Source: Pectobacterium wasabiae CFBP 3304 (GTDB lineage Bacteria; Pseudomonadota; Gammaproteobacteria; Enterobacterales; Enterobacteriaceae). From it: a DNA stretch of 64,000 nucleotides. The stretch lies in assembly GCF_001742185.1 (NCBI RefSeq), contig NZ_CP015750.1:4650001-4714000 (forward strand). Reading direction: 5' to 3'. The notes under the pieces were generated by a model. That model ran no database searches. It saw only the letters and a list, made by a program, of their open reading frames with translations, and was not told the origin of the DNA. The position numbers and the translations under genes were made by a program. Positions 22,718 through 31,533 of this stretch are shown in pieces. Position 1 is the stretch's first letter. Each line of letters starts with the position of its first letter.

Positions 22718-23419
22718 TTACTGTAAGATTTTGCAGTCGCCCATATTACATGATGAGCTTTCATTCAGTTCGGCCACATTTTCCTCCCACACCTGTCGTA
22801 GGGCCCTCAGGAAGTGCTCAGTTGGCTGTGCGCCACTGATAGCGTATTTATTGTTGAAAACGTACAATGGTACGCCGCTTGCCCCCATGGCACTTGCAGC
22901 TTTCTCATCAGTAGCAATGCTCGCTCGCAGGGTAATATCGCCCAGTGCTGCACTGGCCATCTCTGCAGACATGCCAACTTCAGTCGCGAGCTCAATAAGC
23001 GTTTTATGGTCAAAAATAGAACGACCTTCTTCAATACTTGCCTGAAAAAATCGTTCGATCATTTCATCCCCCAGACCGTCGCGGCGTGCGGCGGCAACTA
23101 GCGTCAGTGCATCTTCTGTATCACCAAAAAGCATAGAGTCAAAAAGATAGTTCAAGCCTTCCAATTTACCCGCAGCCGCAACCTGAGACATCATAATTTC
23201 CGCCTGCTGCAGACCACCCAACTTATGCTTTAGTGCTTCTTTATAAGATAGAGGTGCCTTGTTGTCTGCAATCCGAAAGCTGTGATGCCGGACAATAATC
23301 TTGTCCTTGTACTCAAATGCTGCCAGTCCCTTTTCAAAACGTTTTTTAGCGATCCAGCACCATGGACAGACAAGATCGGACCAGACATCAATTTCAATAA
23401 TAGGGTGCAGCTCTTTCAT
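22718..23419 (-). CDS. DsbA-family oxidoreductase (FrnE-like)
   Basis: A 233-residue thioredoxin-fold protein of the FrnE/2-hydroxychromene-2-carboxylate isomerase group. The CxxC motif is in SDLVCPWCWIAKKRF (about residues 16-19), and a cis-Pro loop GVPLYVFNN lies near 180. No signal peptide is present, so it is cytoplasmic, unlike DsbA. FrnE proteins help with oxidative stress or modify polyketides; the role here is not determined. A 4-Cys tail near the C-terminus (SSCNMGDCK) is a small oddity. It lies 111 bp downstream of the transporter gene on the same strand. Confidence 0.88.
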   Translation of the reverse strand: MKELHPIIEIDVWSDLVCPWCWIAKKRFEKGLAAFEYKDKIIVRHHSFRIADNKAPLSYKEALKHKLGGLQQAEIMMSQVAAAGKLEGLNYLFDSMLFGDTEDALTLVAAARRDGLGDEMIERFFQASIEEGRSIFDHKTLIELATEVGMSAEMASAALGDITLRASIATDEKAASAMGASGVPLYVFNNKYAISGAQPTEHFLRALRQVWEENVAELNESSSCNMGDCKILQ

Positions 23420-23530
23420 AAATACCTCTGATTAATTGGTAGTACACTGACTGAAAACTTCCTCTGTATTAACAGGCATAGAAAGTTTTAGAGATCACAA
23501 ACCAGCTAATGGAATAGCCAACAGCCAGTA

Positions 23531-24382
23531 TTATTTGTTATCTGCGCATGCAGGCCGTATGACCAGCCCTATTCCAGAAAGTACAGCGATCATGGCTATG
23601 CTCATTCTCCAAGTAAGTGCCTCTCCCAGAAATAGAACACCTCCGAGCATGGCGATACAGGGCACACTCAGTTGAACTGCACTGGCAGTAACTGACTCTA
23701 TTCGTGGCAACAGTGCGTACCAGAGGACATAGGCCCCGGCAGATGCGACAGCTCCAGACAAAATAGCCAGACCAGCACCAGTAAAGTCAGCACGGATAGA
23801 AACGCCAAAAAAATAGGCAATAAGAAGAGAAAACGGCACTGCAAGCATGAAGTTTTTGGCAGTGGCCTGTGCCGGGAAAACTGTTGAACGGCCCCTGATT
23901 GAATAGGCTGCCCAGGCAAGGCCCGATACCCCCATTAAAACGGCGCTGCCAAGTGGCGGAGCGCTGCTTGCTCCAGGGAGTAAAAGCAGAGCCATACCGA
24001 CAAGCGCCAGTGTCAATCCTGCTGCCCTCGCAATAGTAAATTTCTCTCCCCGCAGGAGACCGTAAATCACCATGGTTAACTGCACCACACCAAAAAGCAG
24101 GAGAGCACCGGTTCCTGTATCCAACTGAATATAAGCAACGGAAAAAAAGACGGCATATATCATCAACAGAAAACTGTTAATCACATTCAAACGAGAATGA
24201 ACATGACCTACTTTGCGCCGCAAGAAAGGAAGCAGCACAAGAGCGCCGCTAATGAGACGAAGATTACTGAAGCTGACAGGATCAATATGGCCTCCTTTCA
24301 GGGCAATACGGCATAACACTGAGTTGGCAGCAAACGCTGTCATGACAACTATCACCTGAAAAATCAGCAAACGACTGGGCAT
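23531..24382 (-). CDS. EamA/DMT-family transporter
   Basis: A 283-residue inner-membrane protein with about ten hydrophobic segments in two repeats, typical of drug/metabolite exporters (FAANSVLCRIALKGG, SFSNLRLISGALVLLPF, GLAWAAYSIRGR). ATG 24382 is preceded by GGAGTGA; the frame is open to a GTG at 24406 without better support. The substrate is unknown. A CTACC-N8-GGTAG palindrome 34 bp upstream and a TetR-type gene further upstream on the same strand suggest repression relieved by the exported compound (inference). Confidence 0.88.
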   Translation of the reverse strand: MPSRLLIFQVIVVMTAFAANSVLCRIALKGGHIDPVSFSNLRLISGALVLLPFLRRKVGHVHSRLNVINSFLLMIYAVFFSVAYIQLDTGTGALLLFGVVQLTMVIYGLLRGEKFTIARAAGLTLALVGMALLLLPGASSAPPLGSAVLMGVSGLAWAAYSIRGRSTVFPAQATAKNFMLAVPFSLLIAYFFGVSIRADFTGAGLAILSGAVASAGAYVLWYALLPRIESVTASAVQLSVPCIAMLGGVLFLGEALTWRMSIAMIAVLSGIGLVIRPACADNK

Positions 24383-24415
24383 TGAGCTCACTCCACATTG
24401 AAACACAAACCAAAT

Positions 24416-24433
24416 CTACCTACTAGATGGTAG
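24416..24433 (-). promoter_or_regulatory. Palindromic operator candidate upstream of the EamA transporter
   Basis: CTACC (24416-24420) and GGTAG (24429-24433) are inverted around a central CTAG. Size and position fit a TetR-family operator; the TetR-type gene at 24760-25344 is the obvious candidate. An ATGGTAA half-like site also lies just upstream of that regulator near 25365. Confidence 0.4.
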
Positions 24434-24581
24434 CATATCAATGCGACAACGAAGATAATTTCCGTGAGATTGACTGGAAAGAAAGTGTAGTCGTCGCTCG
24501 TTTTCATGCGCTAAGTACCCACTATTCGGGCCAGCGCGTGCATCTTTAAGGAGTTTAGGCCGGTCTGGATGAGCCTCTTAG

Positions 24582-24782
24582 CACCACACACATCAATGCT
24601 GGTATATATCACCAGCGCTTTCAGTTCGTTATGAAATCGGGGTGCTGCCAACCGTCATCATGAATCCTGGCGGGAAAGTACTTAAACAAATTAATGGTGT
24701 GACAAGTCCTTCAGACTATCGTAATGCATTTGAACAGGTCACTACGATACTCATTCCGGTCAAGCAGTGTAGGCTACATTAG
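24582..24782 (+). pseudogene. Remnant of a thioredoxin-fold protein (C-terminal part)
   Basis: A plus-strand frame ending in TAG at 24780-24782 reads like the last third of a thioredoxin-type domain: ALSVRYEIGVLPTVIMN with the cis-Pro of VLPT, then PGGKVLKQINGV and an amphipathic helix. The CxxC half is absent and a stop precedes the frame. The remnant overlaps the 3' end of the TetR-type gene. This explains most of the gap at 24434-24759. Confidence 0.45.
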
Positions 24783-25344
24783 CTGTTAGTATAAAAAGGA
24801 TTTGCTCTAGGCTGTCTTCGAAGATATTCGCCTTGTGCGTAGCTCGAGCCACAACACTGGCCCCTTCACAGATATTCAGTATGATGAGTGCCGTTCTATC
24901 GGGATCAAGTGATTGTGATACTTCGCCGGAGGCGATCCCCACGGAAATAATCCGGGTCAGCCAGTTAATCTGGAAATCGAAGTAGGAAGTCGCCTGTAAC
25001 TTGATATTGTCAGGCAGATTAGCCAGATCGGCCGAAAGTGCACAGCACAGTGGTAGCAGGTACGTGCGATAGCCTTCAGCAAAAATTTCTATATAGTCTG
25101 TCAGACGATCACGAACCGACGTAGACTTGCTCTCAATACTCGAAAACACCACGCTACTTTCTTCAATAGCCCTAACTACCACGGCTTCACCAAGGATATC
25201 CTTGGTCGCGAAATGATGATGGATACTCGCTTTGGTAATACCGATTTTTTTGGACAAGTCGGCATAGCTAAAAGCCGAATAGCCACGCATACGCATCAGC
25301 AGGTTGGCCTCGTTCAGAAGCCTGTCACGAGTCAACAGGGACAT
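24760..25344 (-). CDS. TetR-family transcriptional regulator
   Basis: A 194-residue regulator. The N-terminal HTH is clear (RLLNEANLLMRMRGYSAFSYADLSKK followed by ITKASIHHHFATKDIL), and the C-terminal all-helical domain would bind a ligand. It is on the same strand as, and upstream of, the EamA transporter gene with a 377-bp gap, and probably controls it. The 3' end overlaps a decayed thioredoxin-like fragment, suggesting a past rearrangement. Confidence 0.9.
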   Translation of the reverse strand: MSLLTRDRLLNEANLLMRMRGYSAFSYADLSKKIGITKASIHHHFATKDILGEAVVVRAIEESSVVFSSIESKSTSVRDRLTDYIEIFAEGYRTYLLPLCCALSADLANLPDNIKLQATSYFDFQINWLTRIISVGIASGEVSQSLDPDRTALIILNICEGASVVARATHKANIFEDSLEQILFILTANVAYTA

Positions 25345-26004
25345 TTCAAAACCTCAATATCTATAAGTATGGTAAATTTTACATTCCTACATCTCTCCCT
25401 ACAAGCATTCTTAAAACATCGTCCAGAACGCATACAACCAGGTAGCAATGTCCTTCAAACTTCAGTACTCATCTTAATAAGACTCGTAACTACCTTTTTA
25501 CTAATTTTCAGAAATGAAAAATCGGATTCCGATCTTAAATAGAAATGTAATAATCATTATTTAATCAATAACCTTAAATGCTAGGGGTTGTTATTTATTA
25601 AGTAAAAACCTTAAATAAAAGTTAAATTTTCTTAATCGAAAAAATGAAGCAATATAGAAAAAAATATCATCATGATTATGGTAGACATAAGATGAATGAT
25701 ATTGATAATATGTAGGCGAACGCCATCCCAGGCTGGCTTATACATAATACTCACAGACTAGAGATAGAACTAAATCAATGAGAAAAAAGCTGGCACAGAA
25801 TGAACAGCGAAGGTAATTAATGGGCGTTGAGTATATCAGAAAATAAAGCGTTTGCGTTCGCAAGAATAGACAAGTCCATGGGCAGTCTCCTAACAATGAT
25901 GTTACTGGTCGGCTCAAAAAACCAAATGCATTTGTTCGTTTTTTATACGGGTGAAAATATAAATTCCGCATAACTTTTAAATGTAAATGGTGTGATTAAA
26001 TCAT
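25345..26004. other. AT-rich intergenic stretch
   Basis: 660 bp without a supported gene. A 77-codon minus-strand frame (25971-25738) looks spurious. Nested in it is a 20-codon frame (25879-25817, MDLSILANANALFSD...) preceded by TTAGGAG, possibly the decayed start of a lost gene. Confidence 0.25.
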
Positions 26005-26412
26005 CTAATCAAGAACTTTCTGTTTTTTAAATGGGCAGACGTCTGTCAATTTTTTCTCCGCTATAGAGCCAGAAATATCGGGAAATTGCGATAAGTTTTC
26101 ATCAGGAACCGCATCTCCCCACTCTTTCATGGCTTCCAGAACAGTGTTCAGTTTTTTTCCCATGTCAGTAAGCTCGTATATCACTCTTGGTGGCGTTTCA
26201 GCAAAAGCAGTGCGCGTAACTAGGCAATGCTTTTCAAATTTTTTTAAGCGATTGGTTAGTGTATGGGCACTGATACCGGGGAGTGCGTCACGTAACTGGG
26301 TAAATCTCTTGGGCCCAGTAAGGAGCTCACGAACGATGAGTGTCGCCCAAGGGCCATCCAGCAATTCTAAAAAACGAGCAACACCACAGCATAGTTTTTT
26401 TTGATTTCCCAC
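26005..26412 (-). CDS. HxlR-family transcriptional regulator
   Basis: A 135-residue winged-helix regulator. CCGVARFLELLDGPWATLIVRELLTGPKRF at the N-terminus carries the Cys that redox-sensing HxlR proteins use, and ISAHTLTNRLKKFEKHCLV is the recognition region. It is divergent from the NmrA-type reductase gene with 87 bp between starts, so it probably regulates that gene and itself, as in YodB/QorR-like electrophile-sensing pairs (family knowledge; the signal is inferred). Confidence 0.9.
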   Translation of the reverse strand: MGNQKKLCCGVARFLELLDGPWATLIVRELLTGPKRFTQLRDALPGISAHTLTNRLKKFEKHCLVTRTAFAETPPRVIYELTDMGKKLNTVLEAMKEWGDAVPDENLSQFPDISGSIAEKKLTDVCPFKKQKVLD

Positions 26413-26499
26413 TTAAAAATCTCCATTAGTGCATTTGACGTAACTGATGCAATCATAGCACTATCATAAATCTCAAACACTACTGATAAGGTATAATTT

Positions 26500-27342
26500 A
26501 TGAAATTTATCATTCATGGCGCAACAGGTTCTCAAGGTGCTCCATTATATAATATGTTGATTGCAGAAGGGAAAAATGCGGTTGCTGCTGTACGTAACCC
26601 TGCAGATATCGCAAACGGACAAGCGGTAGCAGTAGATATGTCCTCTGTAGATTCTCTTGTTAAAGCGTACACAGGTGCTGATGGTGTGTTCGTTCATTTA
26701 CCATTAGGGTCAGAAGACCAGCGTCTTCATTATGCACACACTATCGCCGAAGCTGTTGGTAAAGCGCGACCAAAACGAGTGGTTATTTCCACAAGTGGCT
26801 GGAAACTGGAAAGCAGCAGCGATAATAGGGCTTTGCCTGCATTAGTAAGTGGGATTGAAAATACTGGCATTTCTTTAGCTATCGTTGCCCCCGTTCAATA
26901 CCTTGAAAACCTATTGCTGCCGATTGTCACTGAAGCAGTAAAACAGGAACATAAACTACCTTATCCACTCAGGGATGACTTTCCTGTTTCATGGTGTTCC
27001 CATCTGGATATAGCAGATGTTGCAGCAGCCTTGCTGACTAATTTTTCATTAACAGGTGTTATTAGTGTAGGTATATTGCCAGCCGTCACTGGCACAGAAT
27101 TAGCTTTGGCTTTTTCCAATCACTATGGTTATGAAGTTAAATATGAAAGCCAGACACCGGAAGAATTCGGTAAAAAGCTATCAGTATTATTTGGAGAAGC
27201 AGCTGCTGCTGAAGTCGCCGCTGCTTATGAGGCAAAAGCTAAAACAAAAAATGCTGCAATTGATCAAAAAACAAGTTCACAGGAACGACTAGGCTTACCA
27301 ATTCGAACTGTTGAAAAATGGTTGAATGATATTGGAGCATAG
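26500..27342 (+). CDS. NmrA-family NAD(P)-binding reductase
   Basis: A 280-residue Rossmann-fold protein of the NmrA/quinone-oxidoreductase-2 type. The nucleotide loop is IHGATGSQGAPLYN (GxxGxxG-like, residues 4-17), followed by VAAVRNPADIANG and an atypical catalytic region (VVISTSGWKLESS). It may reduce quinones or sense the NADP state. AAGG lies before ATG 26500. It is divergent from the HxlR regulator and ends in a strong hairpin at 27441-27473. Confidence 0.88.
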   Translation: MKFIIHGATGSQGAPLYNMLIAEGKNAVAAVRNPADIANGQAVAVDMSSVDSLVKAYTGADGVFVHLPLGSEDQRLHYAHTIAEAVGKARPKRVVISTSGWKLESSSDNRALPALVSGIENTGISLAIVAPVQYLENLLLPIVTEAVKQEHKLPYPLRDDFPVSWCSHLDIADVAAALLTNFSLTGVISVGILPAVTGTELALAFSNHYGYEVKYESQTPEEFGKKLSVLFGEAAAAEVAAAYEAKAKTKNAAIDQKTSSQERLGLPIRTVEKWLNDIGA

Positions 27343-27440
27343 ACTATTAATGATAGTATCCTTATAAAAACCGAATGTATATTTATACTTATATGGCATA
27401 TTCTTCAGAAAAAATATGTTATATAAAGAGGTATTGATTT

Positions 27441-27473
27441 AGTAGTGATATTTCTTATGATAGTATCACTACT
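27441..27473 (+). terminator. Hairpin after the NmrA-type gene
   Basis: AGTAGTGATA (27441-27450) and TATCACTACT (27464-27473) form a perfect 10-bp stem with a 13-base loop, about 100 bp after the stop. The following bases are TATTC, so termination strength is uncertain. Confidence 0.5.
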
Positions 27474-27553
27474 TATTCATACAATTTCTATTAATAAAAT
27501 ACATCTTATGCATTAACACACCAGAAAATGTGCCTTTCAGGTAGCCAAACAAC

Positions 27554-27679
27554 TCACTCTTGATCAAATTTCGGGGATAGCATCATGTCTGCTGCTGCCT
27601 GACGATCGCCACCGAACTGCCGCTGCCATTCATAGACAGTCGCGTTCTGCCTAGGCTTCGAACCTTGCAGGAATCTATT
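27554..27679 (-). pseudogene. Short unrecognised coding remnant downstream of the exonuclease
   Basis: A 41-codon minus-strand frame ends ...ATVYEWQRQFGGDRQ then AAADMMLSPKFDQE and a stop. It has no start and reads like the C-terminal end of a lost protein. No family is recognised. The remaining part of 27343-27707 holds only the hairpin. Confidence 0.25.
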
Positions 27680-27707
27680 CTACATCAACTGGTGTTGAGC
27701 CTAACTG

Positions 27708-28352
27708 CTATAGCGTTTCGAGCAGCTTGGTCACCAACAGTGCTACATGACGGGAATCATCCAACGCTCTGTGGTACTGACCTTCCCAAGTGATTTCTAA
27801 TGACTCCACGGCTTTCTTCAAATCCGGCGCCGGTGTATCGAAAACATTACTGTAGAACAAATCAACAGGCAGATGCTTGAGGTCATTGAGAGATGATTTA
27901 ACACCGAGCCTTACGCAGTCACGTTTAATTTGGTCAGCATCGTAAGTGCCCCAAGAGCACCAAACCACACCCTCTATTAAAAACGGCTGCAGCAAAGTAT
28001 CCACTATCTGGCTAACCTTCGAAAATGGTTGGGCACTATCTACATCATTCTGTTTGATCCCAGTGAGTGCCTTACAAAACGGTGTCAAATCAGGGTGAAT
28101 AATTGGCTGGACAAACTGAGAGAAATTGGTCACTACCTGGTAATGCTGTCGTAAGTCCAGTGCAACAATCCCAATCTCAATAATTTCCATTTCCTCGGGA
28201 GTGACCAGTAATGAATGGCCTGCTCTATCAGCAACACTCATGCTTTTTGGGTAGTCGTCACAAGTTGCCTCAACGTCGAGACAGATCAGATAGCGCGATC
28301 CAGATAACTGATCTCGAAATATCTCAACTGCTTGTCGTTTCTTAAAGTTCAT
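27708..28352 (-). CDS. DEDDh 3'-5' exonuclease (ERI1/KapD-like)
   Basis: A 214-residue exonuclease. The acidic residues are in YLICLDVEATCDD (DxE), in WCSWGTYDADQIKRD, and in YHRALDDSRHVA with the H-x4-D end of the DEDDh class. Related enzymes trim RNA or DNA 3' ends. ATG 28352 has GGAG seven bases upstream; an in-frame start at 28397 is less likely. It is divergent from the CD-NTase gene across 299 bp. It could be an accessory of that defence pair or merely a neighbour; the sequence does not decide. Confidence 0.85.
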   Translation of the reverse strand: MNFKKRQAVEIFRDQLSGSRYLICLDVEATCDDYPKSMSVADRAGHSLLVTPEEMEIIEIGIVALDLRQHYQVVTNFSQFVQPIIHPDLTPFCKALTGIKQNDVDSAQPFSKVSQIVDTLLQPFLIEGVVWCSWGTYDADQIKRDCVRLGVKSSLNDLKHLPVDLFYSNVFDTPAPDLKKAVESLEITWEGQYHRALDDSRHVALLVTKLLETL

Positions 28353-28651
28353 ATCTAATCTCCGTTGGCTTGCCGCTGTCCTATCCAGAGTCCCCACACT
28401 ACTTTGTCGTAGCCAAACAAAGCGTTGTTGAGCCGACTCCTTCCGTGATTTCCAGCGCAGGTTGAAATTTCATCGCTTGAATAGCGGAGATGAGCTGTTT
28501 ACACTTAACAGTCAAACAGCATGCTCTTACAAGTAAAGTGCTCGATTTTTTATATTTTGGTGCCTATATACCGCCACCTTATTATGGATGCAGAACTTGG
28601 GTTGTGGGCATGCCGATCTGCTAACACCCATAATACATAAGGATTTGAAAA

Positions 28652-29935
28652 TTGAGCATCGCTGAAAAATTCCAGACGTTTCTGGAAAATATAAAAATTG
28701 ATAACGGCGAACAGATAAGCGGAAAATACGGTGACATTACGTCTTGCCTAAATAAACGATTCAGGAACACAGATTCCTCCATTGCCAATAATCTGCAGGT
28801 AGGATCCTATGGCCGTTGGTCAGCCATACGCGGTATTTCAGACTTGGACATGATCTATATCATGCCTGCAAGCAAATGGGATGATTACAACATAGACGGT
28901 GGTCAATCAAAGCTGCTCACCGCTGTCAAAGACACCTTGAAGGCTAGGTATCCCAGAACAGATATCTATGTGGATAGCCCTGTGGTAAGGGTGCTGTATA
29001 CCAACTTCCATGTAGAGGTACAACCTGCATTTGAACAAGAGGATGGAAGCTTCAAATTTCCTGATACGCGTAAAGGTGGAACTTGGAAGATAACCAAGCC
29101 TCGAGCCGAAATTAAGGCCATGGCGGACGCGAATGCCGAAAAGAACAGGAATCTGCGTAGATTATGCAAAATGGCAAGAGCCTGGAAAAATAAACACGGC
29201 GTGGCGATGGGTGGTCTGCTGATCGACACCCTGGCACACAACTTTTTGAATTCCACTACCGAATACGATTCCAGAAGTTATTTTTATTACGATTGGCTGA
29301 GCCGAGACTTCTTCAAATACTTGGCAGATGAACCAAAAAAAGAACGTTATGCAGCCTTAGGTAGCGGGCAGCATGTCAAGGTTAAGGAATCTTTCCAGAC
29401 CGCTGCCAGCAAGGCTCACCAACTTTGCCTCGAGGCTATTGATGCCTCGGGAACCGACGGCGAAAACGCAAAATGGCAGAAAGTCTATGGCAACCGATTC
29501 CCAGCATCAGAGAAACAGATTGCTAAAGCATCGGCACGTTCCTTCCGCGAGACTGAAGAGTTTGTGGAAGATCGCTTCCCGGTCGATATTCGCTATAAGC
29601 TTAAAATCGATTGTGAAGTCACTCAAGCAGGATTTCAGCCGGGCAAGTTGCGCTCTATGCTGCGGAGAAACTTCAAACTGAGTCCTAAAAAGTCCCTAAA
29701 ATTTGAAGCAATCGATAACACAGTGCCGGGTAACAGCCAGATGTACTGGAAAGTTCTAAATCGTGGCGAGGAAGCCGAGCGCCGGGACTGTTTGCGCGGC
29801 CAAATCGTAAAGGATAGCGGCCACTCTACAATATCGGAGCACACTAATTTTGCTGGCGACCATATCGTGGAATGTTACGTCGTCCAAAATGGGGTCGTTG
29901 TGGCCAAAGACCGCATTCACGTTCCAATTGAGTAG
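28652..29935 (+). CDS. CBASS-type nucleotidyltransferase (SMODS with AGS-C domain)
   Basis: A 427-residue cGAS/DncV-like nucleotidyltransferase. The catalytic motif is GSYGRWSAIRGISDLDM (GS then DxD, about residues 51-67), and the third acid is probably Glu in HVEVQPAF. The OAS1-like helical part has CKMARAWKNKHGVAMGG. The C-terminal part from about 310 (FPVDIRYKLKIDCEV ... GDHIVECYVV) fits the AGS-C sensor domain. Such enzymes make cyclic oligonucleotide signals after phage infection. The start is TTG 28652 with AAGGA eight bases upstream. It lies 6 bp before the SLATT gene, the presumed effector. Confidence 0.85.
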   Translation: MSIAEKFQTFLENIKIDNGEQISGKYGDITSCLNKRFRNTDSSIANNLQVGSYGRWSAIRGISDLDMIYIMPASKWDDYNIDGGQSKLLTAVKDTLKARYPRTDIYVDSPVVRVLYTNFHVEVQPAFEQEDGSFKFPDTRKGGTWKITKPRAEIKAMADANAEKNRNLRRLCKMARAWKNKHGVAMGGLLIDTLAHNFLNSTTEYDSRSYFYYDWLSRDFFKYLADEPKKERYAALGSGQHVKVKESFQTAASKAHQLCLEAIDASGTDGENAKWQKVYGNRFPASEKQIAKASARSFRETEEFVEDRFPVDIRYKLKIDCEVTQAGFQPGKLRSMLRRNFKLSPKKSLKFEAIDNTVPGNSQMYWKVLNRGEEAERRDCLRGQIVKDSGHSTISEHTNFAGDHIVECYVVQNGVVVAKDRIHVPIE

Positions 29936-29941
29936 GGCTGT

Positions 29942-30706
29942 ATGAATAGAGAAGCATTTCTGAAATCTACTGCTGAAATCGGCTACAACGTTGGTATCGG
30001 TTGTAAAAAGCACTGGGCCACTCTGGATATCGTAGATAAAGTTCCGGGCTTTATCGGATTCATTTCAATGGCTGTTGGTATATTTGCATTAGTTATTGAC
30101 GAGCTGAGTGCAAAAATTCCGTCTGCCATAATGCTGATATTCGGTATCTGTGCGATCTATATATCTTACTATGACCATAAGAAACCTGATTATGAAAAGG
30201 CTGCCCAGTATTTAACAAAAACTCTCGAAAAACTGCGTGACTTGTATAGAGAGGTACAGAGCTCTAATAGCCCACCGACCACTGCTCAACTAAAACGACT
30301 AGATGATCTTCGTAACGAATACTATCAGCACTGCTTGAGCAAGCAGATCCTGTTCAGTGACTGGTACGCGCATTATAAATTCTTCTGGCAGCATCAGATC
30401 AGTTGGATGGATGAACAGCTGAAGTTTAGATTTTTCCGCGACAAGCTACCACTCTCGCTTATGGTTTGGTGCGTTATCGGGTGTATTGGCACCGTTTACT
30501 ACCTGCAGGGAAAAACTATTCTTCTTGTCGATAAAGAAAACAGCTTATGTGCTATGCAACAGCACCAACCACCTGCTCTACCGAAAGATGTAGCTGAAAA
30601 AAGAAAGTTACCAGTCCTGATGATACCGACAGGCCACAAGAGCGTTCACGACCTACAATTTAGTGCACATGATGACAACCTTTGCCATCTTTTTCCACCA
30701 TATTAA
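29942..30706 (+). CDS. SLATT-domain membrane effector of the CBASS pair
   Basis: A 254-residue membrane protein. Two segments near residues 35-56 (GFIGFISMAVGIFALVID) and 60-78 are followed by a long helical region (YLTKTLEKLRDLYREVQ) and a third hydrophobic segment near 172-190 (LMVWCVIGCIGTVYYL). This fits the SLATT family, predicted pore-forming effectors triggered by nucleotide signals (Burroughs-type classification). It is translated 6 bp after the nucleotidyltransferase gene. Activation by its product and killing by membrane damage are inferred. Confidence 0.75.
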   Translation: MNREAFLKSTAEIGYNVGIGCKKHWATLDIVDKVPGFIGFISMAVGIFALVIDELSAKIPSAIMLIFGICAIYISYYDHKKPDYEKAAQYLTKTLEKLRDLYREVQSSNSPPTTAQLKRLDDLRNEYYQHCLSKQILFSDWYAHYKFFWQHQISWMDEQLKFRFFRDKLPLSLMVWCVIGCIGTVYYLQGKTILLVDKENSLCAMQQHQPPALPKDVAEKRKLPVLMIPTGHKSVHDLQFSAHDDNLCHLFPPY

Positions 30707-30774
30707 CGGAGTTTCAGTAGTGGTGAACTAGACGGTATTCGGCGTAATTTAGAATGCACTTAATATGCTAACAC

Positions 30775-30945
30775 TATAGATCCAGTTGCTCCCAGCCCTT
30801 ATGTTCCCCCAGTCAACGTCGCGGTGGTGCCATACCCCAGCTATATGGCCGCCGTCCAACAGGTATTCCCCATAGGTCCTGGCCACAGCGTTTAGCGATG
30901 ATCCACCCTAACAAATCATAGTCGCTCAATCGGTATGTCTACCCC
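30775..30945 (-). pseudogene. Degraded fragment of an Rhs core
   Basis: This stretch is a decayed copy of part of the Rhs gene at about 32265-32430. Matching pieces include CTCCCAGCC then TTATG, GGCCGCCGTCCAACAGGTA versus GGTCGCCGTCCCACAGGTA, and CCACAGCGTTT versus TCACAGCGTTT, in the same order and strand. It carries many substitutions and no open frame. It indicates an older Rhs gene or an earlier exchange at this site. The rest of 30707-31080 shows nothing. Confidence 0.6.
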
Positions 30946-31080
30946 CTAAGCTGGTTACGTATTAAAAAGACAGATTTATTAAATAATTTTGACTATTCAA
31001 AAAAATCTGCCATTTTTCATTTAATAATCACGATATTTACGAAATAATAAATTCTATGCCATTTGAATTTTACAGAAAAC

Positions 31081-31518
31081 TCAATTCTTCGACATTTTAT
31101 TCAAGTAAAAATCAAGGTATTTTTTAGGTCGTTCCTGAAAAGCTCTTTTCTTTCCGTAGCTATACGCATCATGAAAATGTTTATAAGCCATATCATATTC
31201 TTCTAACTCATAGCAAACCATCCCAAGATCAATTAACGGAGCCGTATCTATATCTGACCCTCTGGTTTGCAATGCAATTCCTGCCCATTTTTTAGCCTCA
31301 TGAAAATCCTCCATGTCGAAATATGCACTATATATACACGCAGAAATCCAACTGGCAATTTCCCAATCTAGCTTTGGTTCAGGGAGTAATCGCCAAGCTT
31401 CATTATATTCTTCTAATGCCTGCCCATAAGATTTTTTATCATGAAGGTGATTACCCTTTTCGACTACAGATACTATTAATTCCTCTAGCTCTTGACTTAC
31501 ATCAGAAAGAATCTTCAT
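31081..31518 (-). CDS. Probable immunity protein for the Rhs toxin (TPR-like)
   Basis: A 145-residue helical protein with tetratricopeptide-like repeats (YGQALEEYNEAWRLLPEP, EEYDMAYKHFHDAYSYG) and no signal peptide. It starts 15 bp after the Rhs stop codon on the same strand, the standard position for a cognate immunity gene. It should bind the C-terminal nuclease in the cytoplasm. Base composition is AT-rich like the toxin tip and unlike the Rhs core. The function is inferred from position. Confidence 0.7.
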   Translation of the reverse strand: MKILSDVSQELEELIVSVVEKGNHLHDKKSYGQALEEYNEAWRLLPEPKLDWEIASWISACIYSAYFDMEDFHEAKKWAGIALQTRGSDIDTAPLIDLGMVCYELEEYDMAYKHFHDAYSYGKKRAFQERPKKYLDFYLNKMSKN

Positions 31519-31533
31519 TACGCACCTATTTAA

